Shown here one piece after another: positions 30,109 through 39,372 of a stretch of DNA of 64,000 nt; the first letter of the stretch is position 1; each line of letters opens with the position of its first letter. The stretch is from positions 62,001-126,000 of the forward strand of contig CALSTX010000005.1 of NCBI GenBank assembly GCA_943789375.1, written 5' to 3'. This stretch comes from an uncultured Opitutales bacterium. GTDB taxonomy: Bacteria > Verrucomicrobiota > Verrucomicrobiia > Opitutales > Seribacteraceae. A model generated the notes under the pieces. It was not told where the DNA came from, ran no database searches, and worked only from the letters and a program-made list of their open reading frames with translations. A program made the translations under genes and the position numbers.

Positions 30109-31359
30109 TTAAAGTGTTTCTCTAATGATCTTGGCGGGTTCAATCTTTCCAGCTCTACGGGCTGGTATCCAGCTAGCAATTATAACAAAGACAGATGCTA
30201 TGGTGATTGCCCAGAGGTAATGGGAAATATCCCAGTTAACAACAAAGCTATCAGTTGAAAAGATACCCCGGATTCTTAGTGGAATTTCTGAAATAAAATA
30301 AGTGCCAATGAAACCGAAAATACAACCTGATAAAAGACCTATGAACAATATGATCACCCCTTGCCAGAGAAAAACAGCTGAAGCATCAAAACGAGAAAAA
30401 CCCATTGACCTCAAAATCGCAATATCCCTGGTTTTTTCTATAACCATGATAGCAAAGACATTAAAAATTCCTAAGCCAGACAAAAGCAAAATACTTGAAA
30501 CAGTAATGGCAGAAGAGATGCGTAAAGCCTTAAAAACATCGAGCCAAACTTTTTCCCGCTCCTGCCAACTTACTGAACGGTGACCTAAATGGTATTGGAT
30601 TTGTGCGGCTAATTCAGGTGCTTTTTCTGGATTGCTGAGTCCTACCTGAAAAAAAGAACCAGCAAATCTTTCTCCTTTGAACTGCCTGGCCGTTGAAAGA
30701 TGGATGTAAATCCGGTTTTTATCAATTTGACTGACACCGGTTTCAAAAAGGCCAGCAATTTTCAATTGGATGGTACCTGTGCCCCCCTTCATAACAACAC
30801 GGTCACCCTTTTTTAGCATGAGTCTCTCAGCAATTCTACTTCCAACAAGTATCGACATCGGGTCAGTAGTGAAATTATCCATAACTCCCCCGATCAGTTG
30901 ATTATCAAGTTCAGAAACCTGACTATGGTCATGATGCCTAATTCCATGGAAAATCACAGGGAAAGAACGACTCACCCCTGACAACTCAGCAGTACCTTCA
31001 AGAACTTCAGAAATTCCAGTGATACCTTGGTAACTTGCTAAAGCATTTCTGATTTCGTCAGGAAAAACAATACCTTCTGTATACCTTGCTTCCTCACGAG
31101 AGCGGAAGAAAAACTGAGACTTTCCATCTTCAGAGACTTTACTGACTGTCCCATCCATATCTTGAAAACGATCTGAAATCTTAATCGCTCCATTTGTACC
31201 AAGGATAGTGCGAATAAAAAAAGCCTCAAAACCTGAGGTCTGAGCTTGTGTAATTACAAAAAAAGAAATGCCAAAAATTATTCCTATCAAGCTCATTGCC
31301 ATAGACCGCTTTCTTCCAATTACATAACGGCAAGCGATTTCGAGTGTGAGCAAATTCAC
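30109..31359 (-). CDS. FtsX-like ABC permease (LolC/MacB type)
   Basis: 416 residues with four membrane spans: one at the N-terminus (SLIGIIFGISFFVITQAQ) and three in the C-terminal third (SAITVSSILLLSGLGIFNVF; FIGLLSGCIFGFIGTYFIS; AITIASVFVIIASWI), around a large periplasmic domain. The end RAGKIEPAKIIRE is the typical FtsX-family tail. This topology marks type VII (mechanotransmission) ABC systems. It follows the HlyD-like adaptor by 8 bases and precedes the ATPase, so the operon makes a complete tripartite pump. Confidence 0.88.
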   Translation of the reverse strand: MNLLTLEIACRYVIGRKRSMAMSLIGIIFGISFFVITQAQTSGFEAFFIRTILGTNGAIKISDRFQDMDGTVSKVSEDGKSQFFFRSREEARYTEGIVFPDEIRNALASYQGITGISEVLEGTAELSGVSRSFPVIFHGIRHHDHSQVSELDNQLIGGVMDNFTTDPMSILVGSRIAERLMLKKGDRVVMKGGTGTIQLKIAGLFETGVSQIDKNRIYIHLSTARQFKGERFAGSFFQVGLSNPEKAPELAAQIQYHLGHRSVSWQEREKVWLDVFKALRISSAITVSSILLLSGLGIFNVFAIMVIEKTRDIAILRSMGFSRFDASAVFLWQGVIILFIGLLSGCIFGFIGTYFISEIPLRIRGIFSTDSFVVNWDISHYLWAITIASVFVIIASWIPARRAGKIEPAKIIRETL

Positions 31360-31367
31360 AGAATGGA

Positions 31368-32513
31368 TTAATTATTCCAATTGATGATAGATGGTTTTAC
31401 CTTCTGTTCATCATAATAAAGATGAGGTGTTTCAGAGATAACCAGATCACCTTCGGCTAAACCCTCTAGGATTTCGATAGTTTCAAGACTTGATGCACCG
31501 ATCTTTACTGGGGTTATCTTCACTTTATTATTCCTAACACATAAAATAGAATCACCAAGAAGAGCTTTTCTAGGAATGATTAATGCCTGGGTAACATTTT
31601 GTTTGATAATTTCAGCCCTACCCGATGCACCAATAGGAAGGCTAGTATTCGAATCAAGGGTAAGGAAAGCATCCCTGCGACCAGTGCTTGGATCAATTGT
31701 TGCAGCAATGCGATCTACAACACCTTCATGAATTTTATTTTTGGAAGAAAATAAAGTAACACCTGCAAGATGCCCTTCCTGCAAACCCGAAAAATCTTCC
31801 TCACTTAGGGAAACTTTGATCAATCGAGCATGCGAAAGTAATTTCCCCACAATTTGACTACCAAAAACAAAATCCCCAGGTTTAACAGTGGAAGAAACCA
31901 AGATTCCTGCAATTGGGCTTTTAATAAAACATTTCTCAATCTCATTTTTTAAACGCTCGATTTCCATATCGAGTAATTTTAATTGTTCTTCTTGTGATAT
32001 AACTTCATGCTCTAAAGAAATTCGAAGTCTATGGAAATGATTTTCTTTCTTCTCTAGGTCTAAATTGGCAACGGCATCAACTTCAGAAATAGCACGCACG
32101 GCAATGAGGTCTTTCTCCTCAATCTCGATCTGGGAAGATAGTTGGGATCCCGCCTGAAGACGCTTTTCGTAATAGGTCTTATTCAGCAATACACGATTCA
32201 AACTACGATTCAAATCGCTACTATTTAGTACAAATAATGTTTGATTAGCTTCGACTTTGACAGGTTTACCATGAGGAAGAAGTATAGAAAAGGTTGCTCT
32301 AGCATTTGCCTCAGAACGCAAATCAAAACTCTGATCAGCAAGAACAACCACATTGCCGTTTATGGAATCTTTAATGTTGCCCACTTTGGCACGAGTAACA
32401 AAGACTTTCTCTTGTACTCCATTGTAAAAGAAGGACAAAAATAAAAGAACAGAGCCGATTCCTACAAAAAGTATGACTTTAATGGAAAAGAATTTACTCT
32501 TTGTGTTATTCAT
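31368..32513 (-). CDS. Membrane fusion protein (HlyD/RND-adaptor family)
   Basis: 381 residues: N-terminal membrane helix (VILFVGIGSVLLFLSFFY), two halves of a lipoyl-like domain flanking a long helical hairpin (residues ~110-200), then SPIAGILVSSTVKPGDFVFG and a beta-barrel/membrane-proximal domain ending in LEGLAEGDLVI. It bridges the inner-membrane permease and the outer-membrane channel across the periplasm. It overlaps the TolC-like gene by 8 bases and so is translated with it. Confidence 0.87.
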   Translation of the reverse strand: MNNTKSKFFSIKVILFVGIGSVLLFLSFFYNGVQEKVFVTRAKVGNIKDSINGNVVVLADQSFDLRSEANARATFSILLPHGKPVKVEANQTLFVLNSSDLNRSLNRVLLNKTYYEKRLQAGSQLSSQIEIEEKDLIAVRAISEVDAVANLDLEKKENHFHRLRISLEHEVISQEEQLKLLDMEIERLKNEIEKCFIKSPIAGILVSSTVKPGDFVFGSQIVGKLLSHARLIKVSLSEEDFSGLQEGHLAGVTLFSSKNKIHEGVVDRIAATIDPSTGRRDAFLTLDSNTSLPIGASGRAEIIKQNVTQALIIPRKALLGDSILCVRNNKVKITPVKIGASSLETIEILEGLAEGDLVISETPHLYYDEQKVKPSIINWNN

Positions 32514-33834
32514 AGTCCGAAATAATAAAGGTTTGGTAACGGTTTCTGATCTTAATGTATTGGCAAATTGATTGAAGTCTATTGATTTTGGATTGGTCTA
32601 AAGAGATTTGAGCATCCATGAATTGTGAAATTGTAATTCGGTTAGACTCCATTTCTATTTTGCTAATAGACAATTTTTTCTCGGCAAGGATAACAAGTTC
32701 TCTTGCCATATTGACTTGTTTAGCAATTGATTTTAATTGGTCTCTCATATTTTCAAGTTCTAAACGAAAAGATCTACTCTCTCTTTCCAAATTTAGTTCT
32801 AATCTTCTTTTAGAAGCTAATGCTTTTAGTTTCTCTGCTTTACTTTTGGAGGAATCCCATAAAGCCCAGTTTACTTCAAGTCCGACTAAATAATTATTTC
32901 GAACAAAGCTGGTCTCATTATTGGCCAAAGGAACTTGATCCTGAAAGAAGGCACCTACCAAATTAACTTTAGGTCTAAGACCACTTTGGGCTATAACCAA
33001 ATTCTGCTCCTCAGCGTTGATTCTAACTTCTATTTGTTTCGCAGATTTTGATGAATGACCAGATATTAAAAGAGGAATTGACTTCCCGAAATCATGATCA
33101 AGTTGAAGGGACATAAATGAATTGTTGACCTCTTGAAATTTTAATGGATCGCTCCATCCAGTGAGTTGAGCAAATTTGTTTCTTGCTGTGATTAACGAAC
33201 GGTTTAAATCCTCAAGTATAATTTTTTGCTGGAGGAGTTGGATATTTGCATCCCTGACAATTAGATCACTGGACAAACCATGTTTATTTCTTTTTTCAAC
33301 CTTTTTGAAATTTTCTTTGGATGAGTTAAGGTTAGCTTTTCCAAGTTCGACTTGGTTGTTTAATACGATTAGATCTAAGTATGAATCCCGTGCTTTTGAT
33401 TTCAGCTCTGATAACAAATGAGTAAAGTTATTTTTGACTGTAGACTGTTGTAAAAGTGCAATTTTACTTTGTGCTTTCAATGCTCCCCAATGAAATAAGG
33501 GTTGCCTTACCGTGAGGGATCCAAAGAAATGTTCTCTGCCGTAATAGGATTGGTTCGGACGATCTTCGTAAACAGATTGCCCTTGAAGATTAAGATTTAC
33601 CTTTGACCCTTCAGCAGATTTCGCAAGTAATGTATTTGCGCGAGCGATATCAATCCTCTTCTTTTCTTCGATCGAAATGGGTGCCTGATCCTCGAGTTGT
33701 AAAATAATTTGCCGAAGTTCCTTAAAGTGAGCTTCAGGCGTCTCAGCAGGGTCAAAGCTTGTATTCGCAAGTGCTGCAGTACAAAACCAGTAAGAAAGTA
33801 AGGTCACAGTAACTAGTTTCATTACAACCATCAT
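32506..33834 (-). CDS. TolC-like outer membrane efflux protein
   Basis: 442 residues with a signal peptide (VTVTLLSYWFCTAALA, cleavage near residue 24) and two long helical repeats typical of the OEP family, such as LLSELKSKARDSYLDLIVLN and LEVNWALWDSSKSKAEKLKA. Trimeric TolC-type channels span the outer membrane and periplasm. First gene of the efflux operon, with the adaptor, permease and ATPase following in order. A 40-base gap separates it from the upstream cytochrome gene on the same strand. Confidence 0.87.
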   Translation of the reverse strand: MMVVMKLVTVTLLSYWFCTAALANTSFDPAETPEAHFKELRQIILQLEDQAPISIEEKKRIDIARANTLLAKSAEGSKVNLNLQGQSVYEDRPNQSYYGREHFFGSLTVRQPLFHWGALKAQSKIALLQQSTVKNNFTHLLSELKSKARDSYLDLIVLNNQVELGKANLNSSKENFKKVEKRNKHGLSSDLIVRDANIQLLQQKIILEDLNRSLITARNKFAQLTGWSDPLKFQEVNNSFMSLQLDHDFGKSIPLLISGHSSKSAKQIEVRINAEEQNLVIAQSGLRPKVNLVGAFFQDQVPLANNETSFVRNNYLVGLEVNWALWDSSKSKAEKLKALASKRRLELNLERESRSFRLELENMRDQLKSIAKQVNMARELVILAEKKLSISKIEMESNRITISQFMDAQISLDQSKINRLQSICQYIKIRNRYQTFIISDYE

Positions 33835-33874
33835 ATAATTGAGCTATTAGAGCTCAACGCTAAAGAAAAATTGA

Positions 33875-34543
33875 CTAATTTGAGAAAACGGATGGAAACA
33901 TTTCAACCAATTGTGTACCAGTCCATTGCTCAACTTGATCTTCAGAGTCCGCTCGAAAAAAGGAAACCTCTTCTTCGGTTATTTCTGAAGCAGTGTTTCC
34001 CCACGCAGATCTTACATAAGTGGTAACATTAGCAATTTCTCGGTCAGTGATAGGAACGGCAGCCATATTAACGGCAGCGGATGTGCCGTAGACCTCCCCC
34101 TTAACCGTAATTTCACCTTTAAGTCCTTTAAGGATGATATTTGAGATTAGAGCGGGGTCCGAGGTAACCCACTTTGAGCCAGCTAATGGAGGATATTGTC
34201 CTTGTATTCCAAGACCATTTGCTTGGTGGCAAGACGCACAACGAACAGCAAATACTTTTTTTCCAGATTCAATTTTTCTCTCAATCCTTAAAGACTCCTT
34301 TTCTTCTTCGGTAAGTACGACAATTTCAGTTGGAGGATGTAATTGAAATTGATTAGTACTGTGGGCAAGTTGGATGGAACAGACAAAAATTAAACAACCA
34401 AACACGAAGACAAAAACCAGTGGCGCGATCAAAAAACCTTTTGTGGGTGGGTGCTTATCCACATTGAGTTTCGAGTGAATTTCTACCATGTCTTGGTCGG
34501 ACATTAAACCCTGTGACTGATTATTGTTGTTCTTTTTTGTCAT
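33875..34543 (-). CDS. Membrane-anchored monoheme cytochrome c
   Basis: About 222 residues from the ATG at 34543, just after the ccoO stop; a start at 34564 would overlap ccoO. One membrane span (APLVFVFVFGCLIFVCSIQL) is followed by a class I cytochrome c domain with heme site CASCH and probable axial Met in AAVNMAAVP. The domain is closely similar to the C-terminal cytochrome domain of the preceding CcoO protein (matching YPPLAGSKWVTSDP, ITVKGEVYG and YVRSAWGNTASEIT), so the two arose by duplication. It probably takes the place of CcoP or of the soluble electron carrier. Last gene of the respiratory operon. Confidence 0.85.
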   Translation of the reverse strand: MTKKNNNNQSQGLMSDQDMVEIHSKLNVDKHPPTKGFLIAPLVFVFVFGCLIFVCSIQLAHSTNQFQLHPPTEIVVLTEEEKESLRIERKIESGKKVFAVRCASCHQANGLGIQGQYPPLAGSKWVTSDPALISNIILKGLKGEITVKGEVYGTSAAVNMAAVPITDREIANVTTYVRSAWGNTASEITEEEVSFFRADSEDQVEQWTGTQLVEMFPSVFSN

Positions 34544-34547
34544 GGAA

Positions 34548-35681
34548 TTACTCGTCGACGGCATTTAATTCGGCTGCTGTCCACATTTGCATGGGTGCTC
34601 TTCCTTTAATTTGACTTCGAACAGCAGAAACTTCAAGTGAGGTAACAGCGGAAGCTGAATTGCCCCAATCATTTCTAATGTAAGTCAAAACATCGGCTAT
34701 TTGTTGATCAGTTAAAGATCCGGGTGGAATCCCGGGAGGGGCCATAACATTGTTATACTTTATCCCATTTACCTCGATTTCACCCATCAGACCGTAAATT
34801 GATATTTTAATCAATCGTTCCTTATCACCAAGAACCCAATCAGACCCTGCTAGTGGAGGGAATTGTCCGGCTAGTCCTTCCCCAGTGGGTTGATGGCAAG
34901 TAAAGCAAAGCCCGCCACCTGGTGCAGCTTTCATATATATTTCCTTTCCGGATGCTATTTGTGTATCTAGCCATGATGGTAAGGATGATTGGTTGGAATC
35001 AAAATCCAAAAGATTTTCTTTACCAGCAGCTTCATCAGGCTCGTCTTCCTCATTAATTACAAATGCCATTTCAGGGAGTTCATAATCTTGATGCAAAGAA
35101 CGAATGTATGAAACTAAGCGTTTGGCACGAATAGAAGGAACAATAAACCTAGAAATATTAGAATCATCAACCACAGTTATAGATTTATCAGAAGGCTGGT
35201 CGACCTGGTCGTATAAAAACGGACTCGGAGGGCATAAGGATTGAGGTACCAAAGACTGGGGTTCAAATAGATGTTTGTGTAACCATTCTAAATCAGGTTG
35301 CCTGCGTCCGACATTGGCTAGGTCAGGGCCGATTCGTGTGTTACCAAGTAAGACATGTTCCTGATGTATATAATCTCTAGCTACTGAAGGGCGCTGCCCC
35401 CAACCACGCTCTACATCAAAACCAGCTTCTACCATACGTACCTGTTGGGTATGGCAAGTCATGCAACCCAAAGCCAAATATTCCTTAGAGCCTTGTTCGG
35501 CTGTGCCTGATAAAGGTAAAGGATACAAGTCAGCATCTAAAGGAATATTACCATCATCATCAAGATTTTGTGAAGATGGGGACAAATCCCCAAACTGAGC
35601 ACGAGCACCGACGACAAAAGCAAGCCATGCAACGCCGAGGCTGAGAAAAATACCAATAGTAAATTTGAGAAGATTATTCAC
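34548..35681 (-). CDS. ccoO: CcoO-like cytochrome c fused to a second cytochrome c domain
   Basis: 377 residues. An N-terminal membrane helix (IGIFLSLGVAWLAFVVGA) and a CcoO domain with heme site C73-M-T-C-H77 and RIGPDLANVGRRQPD are followed by a class I cytochrome domain with C259-F-T-C-H and a Met in NNVMAPPG. In CcoO the axial Met lies in a (S/N)xMPP-type motif; here the frame reads SLCPPSPF, with Cys150 at that site. Two compensating homopolymer errors would restore Met. Its start overlaps the CcoN-like gene by 4 bases. It should pass electrons to the CcoN-like subunit. Confidence 0.85.
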   Translation of the reverse strand: MNNLLKFTIGIFLSLGVAWLAFVVGARAQFGDLSPSSQNLDDDGNIPLDADLYPLPLSGTAEQGSKEYLALGCMTCHTQQVRMVEAGFDVERGWGQRPSVARDYIHQEHVLLGNTRIGPDLANVGRRQPDLEWLHKHLFEPQSLVPQSLCPPSPFLYDQVDQPSDKSITVVDDSNISRFIVPSIRAKRLVSYIRSLHQDYELPEMAFVINEEDEPDEAAGKENLLDFDSNQSSLPSWLDTQIASGKEIYMKAAPGGGLCFTCHQPTGEGLAGQFPPLAGSDWVLGDKERLIKISIYGLMGEIEVNGIKYNNVMAPPGIPPGSLTDQQIADVLTYIRNDWGNSASAVTSLEVSAVRSQIKGRAPMQMWTAAELNAVDE

Positions 35682-37090
35682 GCAGATGTCTCCGGTTTTG
35701 ACTGGCTATCACCACAGGTCCAAAAAGCAAAGGGGTTTGGAATGATCGCTTTCCAAACATTGATTACAAAAACCAACTGAGAGAACCCAAGAACAATAAA
35801 TGCTAATTCTGTAATGAGGAAATATGGCATAACGGATGAAATTACAGATGATGCCCAACTTAAAGAAGGTTGTTGAGCCAACACACCATGGGTTAACCCG
35901 CCAATCAGGTAAGCCAGCAATAGAATTAAAACTCCAAACGCAGATGTCCAGAAGTGAAACGCTTTGGCTCCTTTAGCGATTTCATTCCCTGTAATTTTAG
36001 GTAAGATGTAATAGACCATACCGAAGATGATCATACTAAAGAAACCGTAAACTCGTTGATTGAAATGAAAATCATTTATAATAGAAAATTGAGTGATTTT
36101 AGCCACGGATGGAAGCGAGAAAATAACCCCAATGTAACTGGAGATTGTATAGGATAGTGTTCCAAATATGACAAATCGTAGAGGTAAACTATCCCAAACT
36201 TTGCTGATATCGAGAAAAGCAGTTGAATGAAAATTTGTGGAAGCTACTGCAATAGGAAAAATCATAGCTATGCTCATAACCGTACCAATGGCAGGAATCC
36301 ACATAGGAACTGGTCCTCCTTCCAAATGGTGAACGACTGACCAAGGTGCTAATGTTGCGATGCACCAAAAGCCAAAGACGGCTAAATAGTACTTATCAAT
36401 AGCTCTTCCTAAAATAGCTGGTATGATATAGTAAGCAGCTCCAAGTGCAACAGGTGTTAACCAAAGCCAAATAAGACTTTGACCAAACCACATTGATAAA
36501 ACACTTTGAACTGTGCCTCTTGCTGGGTTAATTTCTAAACCATTCCAAGCAATTAAGAAAAGCATGGGGAACCAGAGTAGAGATGAAAGCAGAAACCACT
36601 GGGGAGCAATGGTTTCCTTGTTCTTACGGGAACGGTGAACTACAACAATAAAAAATGCGATCACACAGTAAGAAATAAATAAGGCGGGCCAAACTTCAGC
36701 AGGCATCTCCAGCATTTCATGTGGCGTCATATGTCCATCTAAAATACCAAGCAATCCAAAAGTGATGGCAAGATTCCAAATAATACCAGCGAATATTACT
36801 AAGACTCTTCCTCTAGATTCAGTTTGAGCTAAGCGAGCAACAATCCAAAGGGTTACTGCAAAAATGGAGTTGCCCCCCCAACCGTAGACAAAGGCATTAG
36901 CTTGAGCTAATTTAATTTTACCATAAGTAAAATACTCAAACGATGAGAGAAAAAATGGATCAGTTAACTTGGCAGCTGAAATGTACGCAAATAAAGCGGC
37001 TGCCAATAACCATAAGCCTGCAGAGGCTACGAAAAAGCACACAACGAGCTTGAGTGATTTATCTATGATCTGTTCAGAGTTTAGCTTCAC
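35678..37090 (-). CDS. Divergent heme-copper oxidase subunit I (CcoN-like) lacking key ligands
   Basis: 470 residues, GTG start, about twelve membrane spans. The overall pattern follows cbb3 CcoN (NAFVYGWGGNSIF; APWSVVHHLEGGPVP; MIIFGMVYYILPKI). Against the Pseudomonas CcoN sequence as I remember it, only His254, His255 (CuB pair) and His342 (high-spin heme) are kept. Gln63 and Asn344 replace both low-spin heme histidines, Gln204 replaces the third CuB histidine, and Ala248 the cross-linking tyrosine. An ordinary oxygen reductase is therefore doubtful. It may be a specialised or electron-transfer/structural member tied to alternative complex III. Confidence 0.8.
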   Translation of the reverse strand: MKLNSEQIIDKSLKLVVCFFVASAGLWLLAAALFAYISAAKLTDPFFLSSFEYFTYGKIKLAQANAFVYGWGGNSIFAVTLWIVARLAQTESRGRVLVIFAGIIWNLAITFGLLGILDGHMTPHEMLEMPAEVWPALFISYCVIAFFIVVVHRSRKNKETIAPQWFLLSSLLWFPMLFLIAWNGLEINPARGTVQSVLSMWFGQSLIWLWLTPVALGAAYYIIPAILGRAIDKYYLAVFGFWCIATLAPWSVVHHLEGGPVPMWIPAIGTVMSIAMIFPIAVASTNFHSTAFLDISKVWDSLPLRFVIFGTLSYTISSYIGVIFSLPSVAKITQFSIINDFHFNQRVYGFFSMIIFGMVYYILPKITGNEIAKGAKAFHFWTSAFGVLILLLAYLIGGLTHGVLAQQPSLSWASSVISSVMPYFLITELAFIVLGFSQLVFVINVWKAIIPNPFAFWTCGDSQSKPETSA

Positions 37091-37098
37091 GATACAGT

Positions 37099-37398
37099 TT
37101 AATTCTTGTTGTTACCCAAGGTATTGTACTTGGATACGATTTTTGACATTATAACTTCCAATGAGGAATTTTGATCACTATGGTAAAGTTCTAGCCTTGA
37201 GTTAAAGTCCTGATTTTCTTTTTGATAAGCCTCTATTTTCAAGGCTCTACCTTGATCAGTCATTAAAGAAACATCTTCAGGGTTATTTGGTTGTAATAGA
37301 CTATGTATTGAAAGAAATACACATGACAATATGATGACAATTATCAATGTGAAGAAGATGCTGCAACCATCAGCCCTTTGTTCGGTAGGATTACTCAT
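37099..37398 (-). CDS. Small single-span membrane protein of the respiratory operon
   Basis: 99 residues with one membrane helix near residues 14-32 (IFFTLIIVIILSCVFLSI) followed by a charged, probably periplasmic helical tail. I do not recognise it. It overlaps the end of actF by 8 bases and precedes the CcoN-like gene by 8, so it is likely a small accessory subunit, comparable in place and size (not in sequence) to CcoQ or to the small subunits of alternative complex III. Confidence 0.6.
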   Translation of the reverse strand: MSNPTEQRADGCSIFFTLIIVIILSCVFLSIHSLLQPNNPEDVSLMTDQGRALKIEAYQKENQDFNSRLELYHSDQNSSLEVIMSKIVSKYNTLGNNKN

Positions 37399-38704
37399 GG
37401 TGGTGAATCGATTCTAAAATTCTTGGATCTCTAATAGGAATAATTTCAGCAACTTTGGATGTAAAGCTCTTCAATACTGCCCATGTGCTTAAACATCCAA
37501 CACCAACGAAAGTAAATAAGCCCCAAAGTAAATGAGGTCCCCCAAACGCCTCTTGCTTCGTAGCCAACAAAAGCTCCAGGTACAATTTCTCTCCCAGGTA
37601 TAATGTTCCAATAAAGGTCCAAAGCGTGAAACAAGAGTATCCAAAGCACGATAAACAGTAGTTTCCCTCCATCCACCTTGTTGCGGTAAAAAAGTAAATA
37701 TAGGAACGGAAAAAAAGAAATGACCAAATATTAGACCCATACTTACCCAAAACCATCCAGAAATCTCACCTGTGTTCGGATTTATTTCTCGTATGCTGTA
37801 CCAAAATGTCTCTTCGGGTATGTTGGCACTGTAAATGAGAAAGTATTGAGAAAAACTAATGTAAGCCCAGAAAACAGTGAAAGCTAAAGAAAGGCAGGCA
37901 AGATCATATTGATGAGCCTGTTGATATAAACCTTTGAGACCCCCTTTTGTTTTTAGATAGAGACAGGCAATGATCGTGATTGCGAGAGCCGCTCTGATAC
38001 CAGATGCGAAGAACCAAACTCCAAACATAGTTGAAAAACCATTGGTATTCAAGGCTCATAAATAGATCAAAAGCACCGAAGGTTAAGGCCAATGCTGCAG
38101 CGGGAATACCTGCAGCAGAAATTTTGGATCCTAATCTCGTCCAATCTGGATTGCCGTCTTTATCCTGCGAGAAAGAAACCTTTCTGAGCCAATGACTAAG
38201 ACCACAAAAAACAGCAAAGTAACAAATAAGTCTTACACTGAAGAAATAAACATTCAAATAACCAGCTTTCTTTTGGTGCAGTACATCGTCCTGCACTGTG
38301 ATCACTGCATTTGCTTCCATTGTAGGACTGTTAGGGTTTACCCAAGACCAGAGAATACCTGAGTTTTCACCACCAAACCATACAACTAAAAGCAGAGGGA
38401 TAAAACAAATACCAAGCCACGGGAATGCCGCCACACCATGCTCTAACTGACGGCGAACAACTGGGCTCCATTTGGAATTGAATATACGAAAGATCATGAT
38501 GAGCATGAGCATCCCAATGGCTATACTAAGCCAAAATGAGCATCCCCAGAGCCAACCCAAGAAAGGAGCATTATCCCCGCTATTAAAGCCAGTAGCTAAC
38601 CCAACAAGCCCACCTCCTAAACCTAACACAGCTCCAACCAGAAGTTTGGTAGAAAAGCCAAAGCTTGGAGAGTTTGAATTTGTTGTATGTGTACTCATGA
38701 TCAA
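37391..38704 (-). CDS. actF: Alternative complex III subunit ActF, frameshifted as sequenced
   Basis: Four frame segments join to one ~435-residue membrane protein. The N-terminal part includes FSTKLLVGAVLGLGGGLVGL and WLGICFIPLLLVVWFG; after a shift at a T-run near 38048 it reads FGVWFFASGIRAALAITII, after another T-run near 37715 PFLYLLFYRN and LLFHALDLYWNIIP, and finally LLWGLFTFVGVGC with IPIRDPRILES, the usual ActF ending. Two of the three shifts are undone by removing one T. ActF is the membrane subunit related to ActC. Similarity is undamaged on both sides, so sequencing error is the likeliest reason. Confidence 0.82.
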
Positions 38705-39372
38705 ATTTTCTTACTGACAGTAGTAGCTTGTCCTACGAAATTCTGTAAGGTTCTAACATAGAGCACTATCGCCCATCTTTCTTTTGGTGTAAGTTTGTCG
38801 CTTAATCCAAGCATAATACCGGAGGCTGAACCCATAGAGATAGCGTGGTAGATTTGACCATCTGTCCATGCACCAGAGGACTCAAGGTAAGTGCCCTTTT
38901 TGGAAGGATCAGATAAGTTACGAGGGGCTAAACCAAATTTAGATAAAACTCCCAGTCCGTTTCCGTAGTCACCATGACAAATTGAGCAATGAATGTCATA
39001 TTTTTCTCTTCCCAAACGAATGAGGGGCAGGTTGACATCAATTACAGATGAGGTTTGTGCAACCCAATCACCTGATTTGTTTTTACCAGTTTTGAAAGCA
39101 AGGCTTTTTAGGGTAGGCTTAGATGAAAAAACATCCTCAAGGTTGTAAGCATTTCCTCTTGATGCAGTACCCAAGACTGGAAGACGATCAGCAGAATCAT
39201 TTGAAAACAAGGAATTCTGAGTTTGGGCTTTGTACTTGGCTTGCCTGTCCATGTCAGGAAATACTTCCAGGGGAGTGTTCTTGGTCGTGCTTCCACGAAA
39301 GCCCAGAATAGAAACCGTAATAACGATAAGTAGAATGTAGATTGCAATAAAATATCTCATGAGATCAATCAA
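38701..39372 (-). CDS. actE: Alternative complex III monoheme cytochrome c subunit ActE
   Basis: 223 residues: N-terminal membrane helix or lipid-type anchor region (FIAIYILLIVITVSIL), then a class I cytochrome c with heme site C-S-I-C-H in YDIHCSICHGDYGNGLG and axial Met probably in SGIMLGLSDKL. In alternative complex III, ActE is the periplasmic exit-side cytochrome handing electrons to a carrier or oxidase. It overlaps actD by 8 bases and actF by 4. Confidence 0.9.
   Translation of the reverse strand: MIDLMRYFIAIYILLIVITVSILGFRGSTTKNTPLEVFPDMDRQAKYKAQTQNSLFSNDSADRLPVLGTASRGNAYNLEDVFSSKPTLKSLAFKTGKNKSGDWVAQTSSVIDVNLPLIRLGREKYDIHCSICHGDYGNGLGVLSKFGLAPRNLSDPSKKGTYLESSGAWTDGQIYHAISMGSASGIMLGLSDKLTPKERWAIVLYVRTLQNFVGQATTVSKKI

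Noticed and set aside
30087..30179. N-terminal extension of the LolD-like ATPase
   Set aside because: It would overlap the permease gene by 71 bases and shows no family similarity; the ATG at 30086 starts 22 bases after the permease stop.
35678..37090. Calling the CcoN-like protein a standard cbb3 oxidase catalytic subunit
   Set aside because: Several invariant heme and copper ligands are replaced, so the catalytic name would claim more than the sequence supports.
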